DNA of 64,000 nt, taken from positions 1 to 64,000 of IMG/VR virus record IMGVR_UViG_3300007609_001486. One strand, 5' to 3'. Position numbers and translations under genes: made by a program. The DNA is from a virus. The notes beneath the pieces are model-generated. The model saw nothing but the letters and a program-made list of their open reading frames with translations. It did no database searches and was not told the DNA's origin. Below, piece by piece: positions 36,164 through 43,905 of the stretch (its first letter is position 1; each line of letters opens with the position of its first letter).

Positions 36164-36387
36164 AATTAGATAATCTTACACTGCGGGAACTGCAAAAAGA
36201 AAGTGCCAGGGCATTAAGCACGATGCAGGCGACAAATAATAACATTTATCAATTTAACAAAGAAGCCCATCATAATAGTCACAATTGGTACAAAGCAGTA
36301 ATAAAATGGTATGTAGCCCAATATGGAGATTTACCAAGCAATATTGGACCTGGTAAAGATATTCAATTAATAGCAGGTGAAAAATGA
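36160..36387 (+). CDS. 75-residue protein of unknown function
   Basis: A short gene with ATGA overlaps at both ends, so it is translated with its neighbours and unlikely to be spurious. The N-terminal half is a charged helix (LTLRELQKESARALSTMQ), the second half is HNSHNWYKAVIKWYVAQYGD followed by a flexible Gly/Pro end. It has several His, Trp and Tyr residues and no Cys. I do not recognise it. It could be a small adaptor, or a substrate for the tailoring enzymes, but neither is shown. Confidence 0.6.
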   Translation: MKLDNLTLRELQKESARALSTMQATNNNIYQFNKEAHHNSHNWYKAVIKWYVAQYGDLPSNIGPGKDIQLIAGEK

Positions 36388-37109
36388 ATAAAAAGACAAT
36401 TGCTGTTATAGGTTGTAGCTTTAGTCTTCATAGACACAAATATGATACAAAGGTATGGCCCCAACTCCTTGCAGAACGTGTGTCCCCGCAAATAATAGTA
36501 AAAAATTTTTCAATGTTTTGTAACAGTGTGTCTAACCAGTGTCTACAAGCATTGGAAATTGTTAAATCTAAACCAGATTTAATTATAATCCAGTGGACCA
36601 CAGATGGTCGTGTTACCTTTATAGAGGACGCAAACAAGTATAAGCATTTTTTATCCAGCAAAAAATACATGCGAGAATACTCGAAAGGATATTACGAGTA
36701 TGATAGAAATTATTTAGTTACCAAAGAGCAAAAAGCAAAAGGAAATTTTGATAATTACTGTATTCATTTCAATCCTGCAGATTTAGAATTGTATAAAAAT
36801 AAATTTATAGATACATACCAAACTATGTTACTGCACGGAGTAGGACCTTTAGGCGAATTCTCTGATAGATATTCTTATCTGCTTAAATCTTCTATTGCAC
36901 ACGAATGTAAAGAAAATGAGATAGGCTTGATAATGTTTGATTTCTTGGATAGATATCGTAATTGTCAAACACAGCACCTGGATTTCGTTGCAGAGAGAGA
37001 AATAGTTGATTTTCCTAAAAAAGTTGTAGATACAGGGTTTCATTTAGGTCAAGATGGTCATAAAGAATTATCTAAAATTATGTATCCAAAAGTTAACAAG
37101 TTTATTTAG
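36384..37109 (+). CDS. SGNH/GDSL hydrolase-like protein
   Basis: 241 residues. AVIGCSFS (residues 7-14) occupies the place of the GDS(L) block I with S12 or S14 as candidate nucleophile; VKNFSMFCNSVSN fits the Gly/Ala block II in modified form; DLIIIQWTTDGR (about 66-77) fits the strand of block III; and DTGFHLGQDGHKE near the end (D216, H220, H226) is a slightly expanded version of the DxxH block V. Such enzymes add or remove acyl groups on sugars and lipids. The block II Gly and block III Asn are not clear, so activity is uncertain. ATGA overlap with the previous gene. Confidence 0.6.
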   Translation: MNKKTIAVIGCSFSLHRHKYDTKVWPQLLAERVSPQIIVKNFSMFCNSVSNQCLQALEIVKSKPDLIIIQWTTDGRVTFIEDANKYKHFLSSKKYMREYSKGYYEYDRNYLVTKEQKAKGNFDNYCIHFNPADLELYKNKFIDTYQTMLLHGVGPLGEFSDRYSYLLKSSIAHECKENEIGLIMFDFLDRYRNCQTQHLDFVAEREIVDFPKKVVDTGFHLGQDGHKELSKIMYPKVNKFI

Positions 37110-37117
37110 GTTCTATA

Positions 37118-38074
37118 ATGAAGAAATTAAAAGTAGAAAGAGCATCTATAGAAATTTTTGGTGGCTGTAACTATAAATGCGTAATGTGTCCCCAGTCGAA
37201 AGGAAGGGGCTCGTCGTGGACTCGGAAAATGCCATTACCACATTTTGTAAAATTGCTCGATCAATTAGACGGCAATCCTCTTATACAATTAGAAGGTTCG
37301 GGAGAAGCGTTTCTTGCAAAAGACTTAGATTTATATATTGCTGAATGTTCTAAAAGAAATATGAAAACATTCGTTAAAACAAATGGCTCTTTCAACACAA
37401 CTCTTATGGATAAATGTCTAAAAGCGGGGTTGACGTACATCAGATTTAGCGTAATAGGGCATGACAGACTTTCATATAAGAAAAATATGTCTGTTGATAA
37501 CTTTGACTTGATCATGGATAATATAACATATTGTATTGATCAAATAAGAAAAAAGCATTACAATTGCGAAATTAGCATATATCACATTTTATTGTCTTCT
37601 GATGACGAGGAACTCCAAAAATATAAAACAATAGCAAAAAAACTAAACTGTAAATCATATGTTTGGAAAATGCACAATTGGAGCGGTAACATTGATAGTA
37701 AAAATAGAAAAATTGTTAATAAGCGCAGAACTTGTGGCCGACCTTTTGCTAATGAAATTACAATTAGAGCAGGAGGAGAACCGGGCAGATATGGTGCGGT
37801 AACACCCTGCGCACAAACACTAGGACCGCCCAATGAGACAAAGAGTGTATTAGGATATTCTGACAAAGAAAGTTTACATGATATATGGAATGGAGCTTTA
37901 TACAACGAACTAAGAGAAAAACATCTCAAGGAAGACTTTGATAATATAGATTATTGTAAAAAATGTGACTTTTTATATGATGATCCTGACGTGTTAGTTT
38001 GGACAAATGATGAGGCTACCGATGTAGGTGATATACAAGGGACTAGCCTAAATTTATTAAGGCATTTAAAATGA
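37118..38074 (+). CDS. radical SAM protein with C-terminal SPASM-like cysteines (family A-like)
   Basis: 318 residues. IEIFGGCNYKCVMCPQ places the CxxxCxxC [4Fe-4S] site at C17, C21 and C24, close to the N-terminus as in SPASM-type enzymes; IQLEGSGEAFLAKDLDLYI is the variant of the GGEP strand. Cysteines in RTCGRPF, TPCAQT and DYCKKCDF in the last third form a probable auxiliary Fe-S site. Radical SAM/SPASM enzymes start a 5'-deoxyadenosyl radical reaction, commonly on peptides or sugars. It is the first of thirteen such loci and the only one in which GSGEA replaces GGEP or GDP. It ends in an ATGA overlap with the next gene. Confidence 0.9.
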   Translation: MKKLKVERASIEIFGGCNYKCVMCPQSKGRGSSWTRKMPLPHFVKLLDQLDGNPLIQLEGSGEAFLAKDLDLYIAECSKRNMKTFVKTNGSFNTTLMDKCLKAGLTYIRFSVIGHDRLSYKKNMSVDNFDLIMDNITYCIDQIRKKHYNCEISIYHILLSSDDEELQKYKTIAKKLNCKSYVWKMHNWSGNIDSKNRKIVNKRRTCGRPFANEITIRAGGEPGRYGAVTPCAQTLGPPNETKSVLGYSDKESLHDIWNGALYNELREKHLKEDFDNIDYCKKCDFLYDDPDVLVWTNDEATDVGDIQGTSLNLLRHLK

Positions 38075-39021
38075 AACTTGACCGAGACATATCCGACTTA
38101 CCTCGTTTACCCAACGAAGCATACGAATGCTTCAAAAATTATTTCTTTTATTACTTACCAAAATACCCCACTAGAAATATCTTAAAACAAGCGTTATGGG
38201 ATCCAAACAGAGTGCCCGAATATGCTGAGCCTCACCGTTATTTAAATTTGGATTATAAAATGATGAAATTTTATCATACAGTGCCGGCGATAAAAAGTTA
38301 TGCAGAACAATTGTGGTTTTTAGTTTCAAGCATAGATCAAAAAGGAATACAAAGTCCATTATGTTCGGAGAATCTTAAAACTTTCCATCCTGGGGGTAAA
38401 AGGTATGCAATTGCAGGTTATTTAGATATTCCCACAATGCCTGTACTTTTACAATCAACCAAAAAAATTCAAGAATATAACAGTCGGCAATTGCATCATT
38501 TATTTGAAATTACAAATTTATATAATAATCAGTGTAGTATGAAAGTTAGAAAAGACACTGGTGCCTTGGAAGTTTCTTGGCATGGCGAAACTTCAATGCG
38601 TGACAATAATGGTTATGATGATTGGAGGAAAAAAGCAGACAATGTGCTATCAAATACGAATACGAATACAAATTTTAACATACCAAAGTTTTTGCTACAA
38701 AACGGACTAGATGTTGTTAATAAATTTAGGGTAGGAACAAAAATTGACGGTATTTTTAAGACAAATTATTGTAGGAAATCTAATAGCCCTATCAAAATTA
38801 TAATTGATGATATCAAGTATATTGATTTAGATTTGTGGGAGCTATATTTTCATATAGATCCCACTGTGCATTTGAAGGTAGATAAATCAAGTTACATACA
38901 GATTGTAAATGAAATTGCTTCTAAAGACATTGTTTATAATAACTGTAGATTATTAGAAACATTAACTAGAAAAAAAATTTTTACAGCAGAGACTGTGTTA
39001 CTAAACAGAAAAGGCAGATAA
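38071..39021 (+). CDS. unknown protein with ParB/sulfiredoxin-like motif
   Basis: 316 residues between two radical-SAM genes (ATGA overlap upstream, TAATG downstream). The only motif I can suggest is at about residues 90-130: KGIQSPL, then FHPGGKRYAIAGYLDIPTMP, which follows the pattern of ParB/Srx-like folds (a GxxRxxA loop followed by an IPV strand). These domains bind nucleotides and act in partition proteins, nucleases and sulfiredoxins. The rest (N-terminal helical part, SWHGETSMRDNNGYDDW in the middle, beta-rich end) is unrecognised. The resemblance is short and should be held loosely. Confidence 0.5.
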   Translation: MKLDRDISDLPRLPNEAYECFKNYFFYYLPKYPTRNILKQALWDPNRVPEYAEPHRYLNLDYKMMKFYHTVPAIKSYAEQLWFLVSSIDQKGIQSPLCSENLKTFHPGGKRYAIAGYLDIPTMPVLLQSTKKIQEYNSRQLHHLFEITNLYNNQCSMKVRKDTGALEVSWHGETSMRDNNGYDDWRKKADNVLSNTNTNTNFNIPKFLLQNGLDVVNKFRVGTKIDGIFKTNYCRKSNSPIKIIIDDIKYIDLDLWELYFHIDPTVHLKVDKSSYIQIVNEIASKDIVYNNCRLLETLTRKKIFTAETVLLNRKGR

Positions 39022-40103
39022 TGTATACATATGATGATATAAAAGAAGTTCATTTAGAAGTAACACAGCGGTGTCAAGCATCTTGTCCTATGTGTGACCG
39101 TAATATGAACGGCGGTGCAGATAATCCACATATAACAAACGCAGAACTAACACTTGCAGATTGCAAACGTATATTCAAACCAGAATTTATCAAACAATTA
39201 AAAACGATGTACATGTGCGGCAATTTAGGCGATCCTATTGTTGCTAGAGATACGCTGGATATTTTTAAATATTTCAGGCAGCATAATCCAAGCATGTGGC
39301 TCAGTATGAATACAAATGCAGGAGCAAGGGACGAAGACTGGTGGACTGAACTAGCTGATACATTGGGAAGAATGGGTGCTGTCATTTTTAGTGTAGACGG
39401 ACTGAAAGACACTAATCATATATATAGGCAAGGAGTGAATTGGGAAATCGTAGAAAGGTCAATGCAGTCATTTATAAGGGCAGGCGGCCGAGCTAGGTGG
39501 GATTTTTTAATTTTTCAACACAATGAACATCAGGTCGAAGAAGCAGAACAACTTGCAAGATCCTGGGGAGTAGAAAGATTTATAAAAAAGAAATCAGGCA
39601 GATTTGTTACATCAGATATTAAACCAAAAGAACTGCATCAAGCAATTAACAGAAAAGGTGAACATACGGCCAAAATAGCAAAGCCAAGTAAAGAAGTTAA
39701 TGTTAATCTTGCGTTACAAAAGCAAAAAGAAATTGAAAAAACATATGGTAGTATGAAAGAGTATCTTAACAAATGTTCAATTAATTGCAAGGTTGCAGAA
39801 CAAGGTAGTATATTCATAACGGCAGAAGGTTTACTGATGCCATGCTGTTGGACAGCAGGTCGTATGTACAAATGGTGGCACCAAGATCCTAGGGTAGAGC
39901 AAATTTGGGATCACATAGAAATGGCCGGCGGCAAAGAGGGCATAAACGTAATAAATAACGATATACAAGATGTAATTAATGGTAACCTAATAAAAAGTAT
40001 TAGTGATAGCTGGTCGCTCACTGGAGTGGAAAATGGAAAATTAGGAGTTTGCGCTCAGAAGTGCGGTTCCGATTTTGATCCATTTTCTGAACAGTTCAAA
40101 TAA
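39021..40103 (+). CDS. radical SAM/SPASM protein, family A
   Basis: 360 residues. EVHLEVTQRCQASCPMCDRN gives the Fe-S ligands C18, C22 and C25. MYMCGNLGDPIVARD replaces the usual GGEP strand with GDP. MNTNAGARDEDWW and IFSVDGLKDTNHIYR are shared with the family A genes at 41386 and 50121. The last third (CSINCKVAEQGSIFITAEG, LLMPCCWTAG, CAQKCGSDF) is a SPASM-like auxiliary-cluster domain. Reaction and substrate are unknown. It starts with TAATG after the previous gene, and its 3' end overlaps the convergent gene on the other strand by 49 bases. Confidence 0.9.
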   Translation: MYTYDDIKEVHLEVTQRCQASCPMCDRNMNGGADNPHITNAELTLADCKRIFKPEFIKQLKTMYMCGNLGDPIVARDTLDIFKYFRQHNPSMWLSMNTNAGARDEDWWTELADTLGRMGAVIFSVDGLKDTNHIYRQGVNWEIVERSMQSFIRAGGRARWDFLIFQHNEHQVEEAEQLARSWGVERFIKKKSGRFVTSDIKPKELHQAINRKGEHTAKIAKPSKEVNVNLALQKQKEIEKTYGSMKEYLNKCSINCKVAEQGSIFITAEGLLMPCCWTAGRMYKWWHQDPRVEQIWDHIEMAGGKEGINVINNDIQDVINGNLIKSISDSWSLTGVENGKLGVCAQKCGSDFDPFSEQFK

Positions 40104-41329
40104 AATTCTCTAAGTTCAGGAAACGTAGATGTAAAATCTGTGTTTCTCAGCGCATCAAATTTTTGTAGACTGCTAGCAAATCTAGTTTTTGCAACATGTA
40201 ATTTATTATCAGCTTCTCTTGTGTTTAGAAATGATTTAAGATGTGCTATATTCCAAGAATTGTTTCCTTGTATAATATTATTCAAAATATCTAGTTGTTG
40301 ATTGGCTTGTGCAAATAATTCTTCGTCTACCTGTAAAAACTTTGCAGTGTATGGTAAAGGATCGTACCAAGGATTTATTTTTCTATCTCTTCGGTCGACT
40401 TTAGTATTGTCGTCATACCATTGATATAGTTCTGCCAAGTGTAGTGCATTAAATACACTATAACAAGTTTGAATATTTACATTAACATTTGCATTTTGCA
40501 AATTATTCAAAGTTTCTAACCATTTCTGCTGTTTTAGTCCGTAACGAACATATTCACCTTGTTTGCCATGTCCGTCGTGGCTGATAGTTATAATGCACTT
40601 TTTACCCCATCTTGCGAGGTAGTCGTCAATAATGTTTATGCTTTTGTATTTGCTTATACTGCCATTAGTGTGAGACCAGATTGTAATTTTTTTATGAAGA
40701 TTGTGTTTTATCATTATTTCTAAAAGCTCATGGACATCTTCTTGCATAAAAGGTTCGCCGCCGTTTAGATGTATTTTTTCTATACTGTCTTGATGCTTTA
40801 GAATATAGTCTATTTTATTATCATTATTATTTCTCCATAATTTTGAATTTAGACTATCGCTATTGCATCCGTGTGCTAAGGCAAAAGCCTCGTTATAATT
40901 TTGTGCAATAGTGCTAGATAGTTCTCCATTACAACCAAGGCATGCAAAGTTACATTTATTGGTCCATAAAAAATCTAACATCACTGGAAATTGTTGCTGC
41001 ATATACCCGGTTGAATCGGTTGCAATTATTGCCTCTTTAATTTTCGATCTTCCAAATTTATTAGAGGCATCTCTTACATCTGCAATTGAGCCTGTTTCTT
41101 TTTCAAAATTAGAACATGTATCGCATTCTTTAGGGAAAGTATTGTTGAGGAAAGATTTTCTGATATTCTTAAATTTCTCATTGTTAACAATAGATTCTAG
41201 ATCTGCTTGATGTGTAGATCCTAATTCTGTATACATTGCACAACATGCAGTTACTTTACCAAACTGTCCTTCGTATAGAGAAGTAAATGGCGCAGCACAA
41301 AACTTGTCGCCCATTTTGTTAGATACCAT
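40055..41329 (-). CDS. twitch-type radical SAM protein, family B
   Basis: 424 residues on the minus strand. It has an N-terminal twitch/SPASM-like module before the core: FCAAPF (C11), TACCAM (C29, C30) and CDTCSNF (C69, C72). The radical-SAM site CNFACLGC is C126, C130 and C133, followed by IHLNGGEPFMQEDVHELLEI. This layout matches what NCBI calls twitch domain-containing radical SAM proteins. AAGGAAA lies upstream of the ATG, supporting this start. A perfect late-promoter sequence sits 32 bases upstream. It is the only minus-strand gene in this stretch and its 3' end overlaps the end of the family A gene at 39021-40103. Confidence 0.9.
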   Translation of the reverse strand: MVSNKMGDKFCAAPFTSLYEGQFGKVTACCAMYTELGSTHQADLESIVNNEKFKNIRKSFLNNTFPKECDTCSNFEKETGSIADVRDASNKFGRSKIKEAIIATDSTGYMQQQFPVMLDFLWTNKCNFACLGCNGELSSTIAQNYNEAFALAHGCNSDSLNSKLWRNNNDNKIDYILKHQDSIEKIHLNGGEPFMQEDVHELLEIMIKHNLHKKITIWSHTNGSISKYKSINIIDDYLARWGKKCIITISHDGHGKQGEYVRYGLKQQKWLETLNNLQNANVNVNIQTCYSVFNALHLAELYQWYDDNTKVDRRDRKINPWYDPLPYTAKFLQVDEELFAQANQQLDILNNIIQGNNSWNIAHLKSFLNTREADNKLHVAKTRFASSLQKFDALRNTDFTSTFPELREFYLNCSENGSKSEPHF

Positions 41330-41350
41330 AAAAATAATTTCCTTAAATAC

Positions 41351-41379
41351 TTGACCTAAATATTTATAAAGTGTATTAT
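41351..41379 (+). promoter_or_regulatory. sigma-70-type promoter with possible leaderless start
   Basis: TTGACC (41351-41356), 17 bases, TATTAT (41374-41379). Transcription would begin at about 41386, which is the A of the ATG chosen for the next gene, so the transcript may have no leader. Confidence 0.55.
41361..41368 (-). promoter_or_regulatory. perfect late promoter on the minus strand
   Basis: Read on the minus strand this is TATAAATA, an exact match to the T4 late consensus, 32 bases upstream of the family B gene ending at 41329. It overlaps the spacer of the plus-strand sigma-70 site. A minus-strand TATAAT (41375-41380) lies just beyond. Confidence 0.6.
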
Positions 41380-41385
41380 AGTGTA

Positions 41386-42012
41386 ATGTTTGAATTAGAG
41401 TCTCTTAATAAAATTGAATTAGAAATTACTAGTAATTGTAATGCTGCTTGTCCGGGTTGTGCAAGAACGCTTAATCCTGATAAATTTTCAATCAATACGA
41501 TAACTTTTGCCGATATAAAACAAATGTTCCCTTCACGTAGCACAATCGAAGGTAAAAAATTTAAATTCTGCGGAGTTTTAGGAGATCCTGCTTTTAATAA
41601 AGAATGTGTAGATATGGTAGATTACCTAGTTTCGTATGACGGGTTTTGTGAAATTAGCACAAACGGAGGAATACAGTCGGCCGACTGGTGGTCTAAATTA
41701 GGCAAAATAGCCTCAAGTAGTCCTAACTTACTCCATATACATTTTTGCGTCGACGGTTACAAAGAAACTAATCATATATATCGTGTTAACACAATATATG
41801 ATGTTATTGATAGAAATATGCAAGCATTTTGTGATTCAGCTCCTCCTAATCACGCTAGTTGGATTTATATAGTATTCGATCATAATGAACACGAATTACT
41901 ATTAGCTGAACAACGTGCAAAAGAATTAAATTTTATGTTTGCAACTAGAACCGGTATGCGTAATAGTTACAACGAATGGATTGCTCAAATTAAGAAGAAA
42001 AAAAATGTCTAA
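41386..42012 (+). CDS. radical SAM core protein, family A, separated from its SPASM part
   Basis: 208 residues when started at the ATG 41386; the GTG at 41371 lies inside the promoter -10 region. From this ATG the site NCNAACPGCART falls at C18, C22 and C25, exactly as in the family A genes at 39021 and 50121, which supports the start. FCGVLGDPAFNKEC and HFCVDGYKETNHIYR match those relatives. The protein ends at KKKKNV, just where the SPASM domain would begin. The next gene, in the +1 frame, encodes that domain. The two overlap by 8 bases at an A8 tract (41998-42005). On its own this protein lacks an auxiliary cluster. Confidence 0.85.
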   Translation: MFELESLNKIELEITSNCNAACPGCARTLNPDKFSINTITFADIKQMFPSRSTIEGKKFKFCGVLGDPAFNKECVDMVDYLVSYDGFCEISTNGGIQSADWWSKLGKIASSSPNLLHIHFCVDGYKETNHIYRVNTIYDVIDRNMQAFCDSAPPNHASWIYIVFDHNEHELLLAEQRAKELNFMFATRTGMRNSYNEWIAQIKKKKNV

Positions 42013-42463
42013 CAAAATAATAATAACAACAACAGGTTCTAAAGAACACAGTAAAAAAGATATAGTACAAGAACTAGATAATTTTATTAAAGAATATGAA
42101 GATCATAACCTTGATGAGGAAAAACTCAAAGAAGTTCTTAATAGTATTGTATGCAAATATGTGCACGAAGGAGAAATTTTTATTGCTAGCGATAAAACAG
42201 TTTGGCCGTGCTGCTTTCTCTGGGATAGTTATTTTAGAAACAAAGACAATATAAAAGAAACATTTTCTGACTTTAGAGAAAACTGGAATAGTTTACAGGA
42301 AAATAACATTGATGATATTTTGTCTCATCCTTGGTTTAAAACCATACTAGGAGAAAGTTGGGACCCTCGACACCCCAAGCATATTAGTCGTTGTATTAGA
42401 ACGTGTGCTAAGAATAAAGCATACCACAATGAAATAAATTACAAAGATACCACGAACAAATAA
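42005..42463 (+). CDS. stand-alone SPASM-like domain, partner of 41386-42012
   Basis: 152 residues, starting at the ATG inside ATGTCTAA. After a helical, acidic linker (residues about 15-55) it contains IVCKYVHEGEIFIASDK, VWPCCFLWD and CIRTCAKN. This matches the C-terminal third of the radical SAM/SPASM proteins at 39021 (NCKVAEQGSIFITAEG, MPCCWTAG) and 50121 (LYPCCLIG). It has no radical-SAM motif of its own. Removing one A from the A8 tract would fuse it to the upstream gene as a 358-residue protein, very near the 360 and 350 residues of the intact relatives. Confidence 0.8.
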   Translation: MSNKIIITTTGSKEHSKKDIVQELDNFIKEYEDHNLDEEKLKEVLNSIVCKYVHEGEIFIASDKTVWPCCFLWDSYFRNKDNIKETFSDFRENWNSLQENNIDDILSHPWFKTILGESWDPRHPKHISRCIRTCAKNKAYHNEINYKDTTNK

Positions 42464-42492
42464 CATACTGATGTATAAAGGTAAGTAAATTT

Positions 42493-43905
42493 ATGAAAAA
42501 TAAAATATCCGATACCTGGTGCATTCTGCCCTGGGTACATTTAAGCACTCGGCCTGATGGAAGTATGAGGGTATGTTGTACAGCAAATGCAAGTTCGGTA
42601 GGTCCTACTAACGATAAAGAACACGGCGGACAAGTTGGTATACTAAAAACTGAAGACGGAAAACCTAACAATCTAAATGTAAGCGACTTTGAAACAGCAT
42701 GGAATAGCACATACATGCGCAATGTGCGCAAACAAATGCTTAATGGCGAAATACCTCCGAGTTGTGTGAAATGTTTTAAAGAAGAAGCAGCCGGTCATAA
42801 CAGTAAAAGAATGTGGGAAACACACTACTGGAGCCAACGAGTTGATGTAGATAAGTTAATTCAAAATACTGCCGAGGACGGTAGTGTTCCTCCTCAGTTG
42901 GCATATATTGATTTGCGATTTGGTACTAAGTGTCAATTAGCGTGTGTAATGTGTTCTCCCCATGACAGTTCGGGCTGGATTAAAGACTATAAAGCAATTT
43001 TTCCAGCAGTAGAAAATGCATCACTAAAAGAAACTATGCAGTGGCAGGACAAAGGAAGTTATAACGGAAGTAGTTATAATTGGCATAAACAGAATCCTGT
43101 ATTCTGGGAGCAGTTCTATGAGCAAATGCCAAATATGCAGCAAATTTATTTTGCAGGCGGCGAAAGTCTTATTATCGAAGAGCATTACGAAATATTAGAG
43201 CATGCAATAAAAATGGGATATGCGAAAGATCTTGAATTGCGTTATAATTCGAATGGTGTCGAATGGCGAGAAGATTTATTTGATTTGTGGAAAGAGTTTA
43301 AATTAGTTCGATTCCATTATAGTGTTGATAGTATACACAAAATGAATGACTATATTCGTTATCCAAGCAAATGGGACAGAACACGAGAAGTGTTCCATAT
43401 TTTAGATAAAGAAACATCAAATAATGTCGAAGTTACTGTTGCTTGTGCAGTACAAGCATTAAACATTTATTATATTCCTGATTTCATTCGTTGGAAACTA
43501 GAAGAAGGATTTAATAAAATTAACATGTGGCCATTTGGAGCGGGCGGTGTTAACTATCATTTTGTATATCATCCTCCGCACTTAAATGTTAAAGTATTAC
43601 CCAAATGGTTTAAAGAAGAAGTACGCAGAAAATATGAAGAATTTTATCCATGGTGGGAAGAAAATTGGGAATTAGGTGTCCCTAATTGGCATCGAGGCAA
43701 AGTTACAAAGGAACAGTTTATGGAAGCAGGATATGGGATTAAACGCTTGAAAGGAATGCTACAGTTTATGGAAAGTGAAGACTGGAGTATACGTTTACCT
43801 GAAATGAAAGAATTTTTAGATTTATGCGATAAACAGCGCGGAATAACATTTGCAGAAACATTTCCAGAGATGAAAAATATTTTTAGTGAGGACCCTAATG
43901 TTTGA
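42493..43905 (+). CDS. twitch-type radical SAM protein, family B
   Basis: 470 residues, the longest radical-SAM gene here. N-terminal module: WCILPWVHLSTRPDGSMRVC with C10 and C28/C29, then SCVKCFKEEAAG. Core: CQLACVMCSPHDSS at C147, C151 and C154; IYFAGGESLIIEEHYEIL gives the GGE strand, with S in place of P. It is closest to the gene at 51166, which shares LPW(V/T)H, MR(V/L)CC and CVMCSPHDSS. The start is 30 bases after the stand-alone SPASM gene, with AAAGGTAAG upstream, and the end overlaps the PP-loop gene by 8 bases (ATGTTTGA), so the PP-loop enzyme is likely to act with it. Confidence 0.9.
   Translation: MKNKISDTWCILPWVHLSTRPDGSMRVCCTANASSVGPTNDKEHGGQVGILKTEDGKPNNLNVSDFETAWNSTYMRNVRKQMLNGEIPPSCVKCFKEEAAGHNSKRMWETHYWSQRVDVDKLIQNTAEDGSVPPQLAYIDLRFGTKCQLACVMCSPHDSSGWIKDYKAIFPAVENASLKETMQWQDKGSYNGSSYNWHKQNPVFWEQFYEQMPNMQQIYFAGGESLIIEEHYEILEHAIKMGYAKDLELRYNSNGVEWREDLFDLWKEFKLVRFHYSVDSIHKMNDYIRYPSKWDRTREVFHILDKETSNNVEVTVACAVQALNIYYIPDFIRWKLEEGFNKINMWPFGAGGVNYHFVYHPPHLNVKVLPKWFKEEVRRKYEEFYPWWEENWELGVPNWHRGKVTKEQFMEAGYGIKRLKGMLQFMESEDWSIRLPEMKEFLDLCDKQRGITFAETFPEMKNIFSEDPNV

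Noticed and set aside
41371-41373. GTG 41371 as the start of the split radical-SAM gene
   Set aside because: The GTG lies within the promoter -10 area, and ATG 41386 puts the cysteines at exactly the positions of the two intact relatives.
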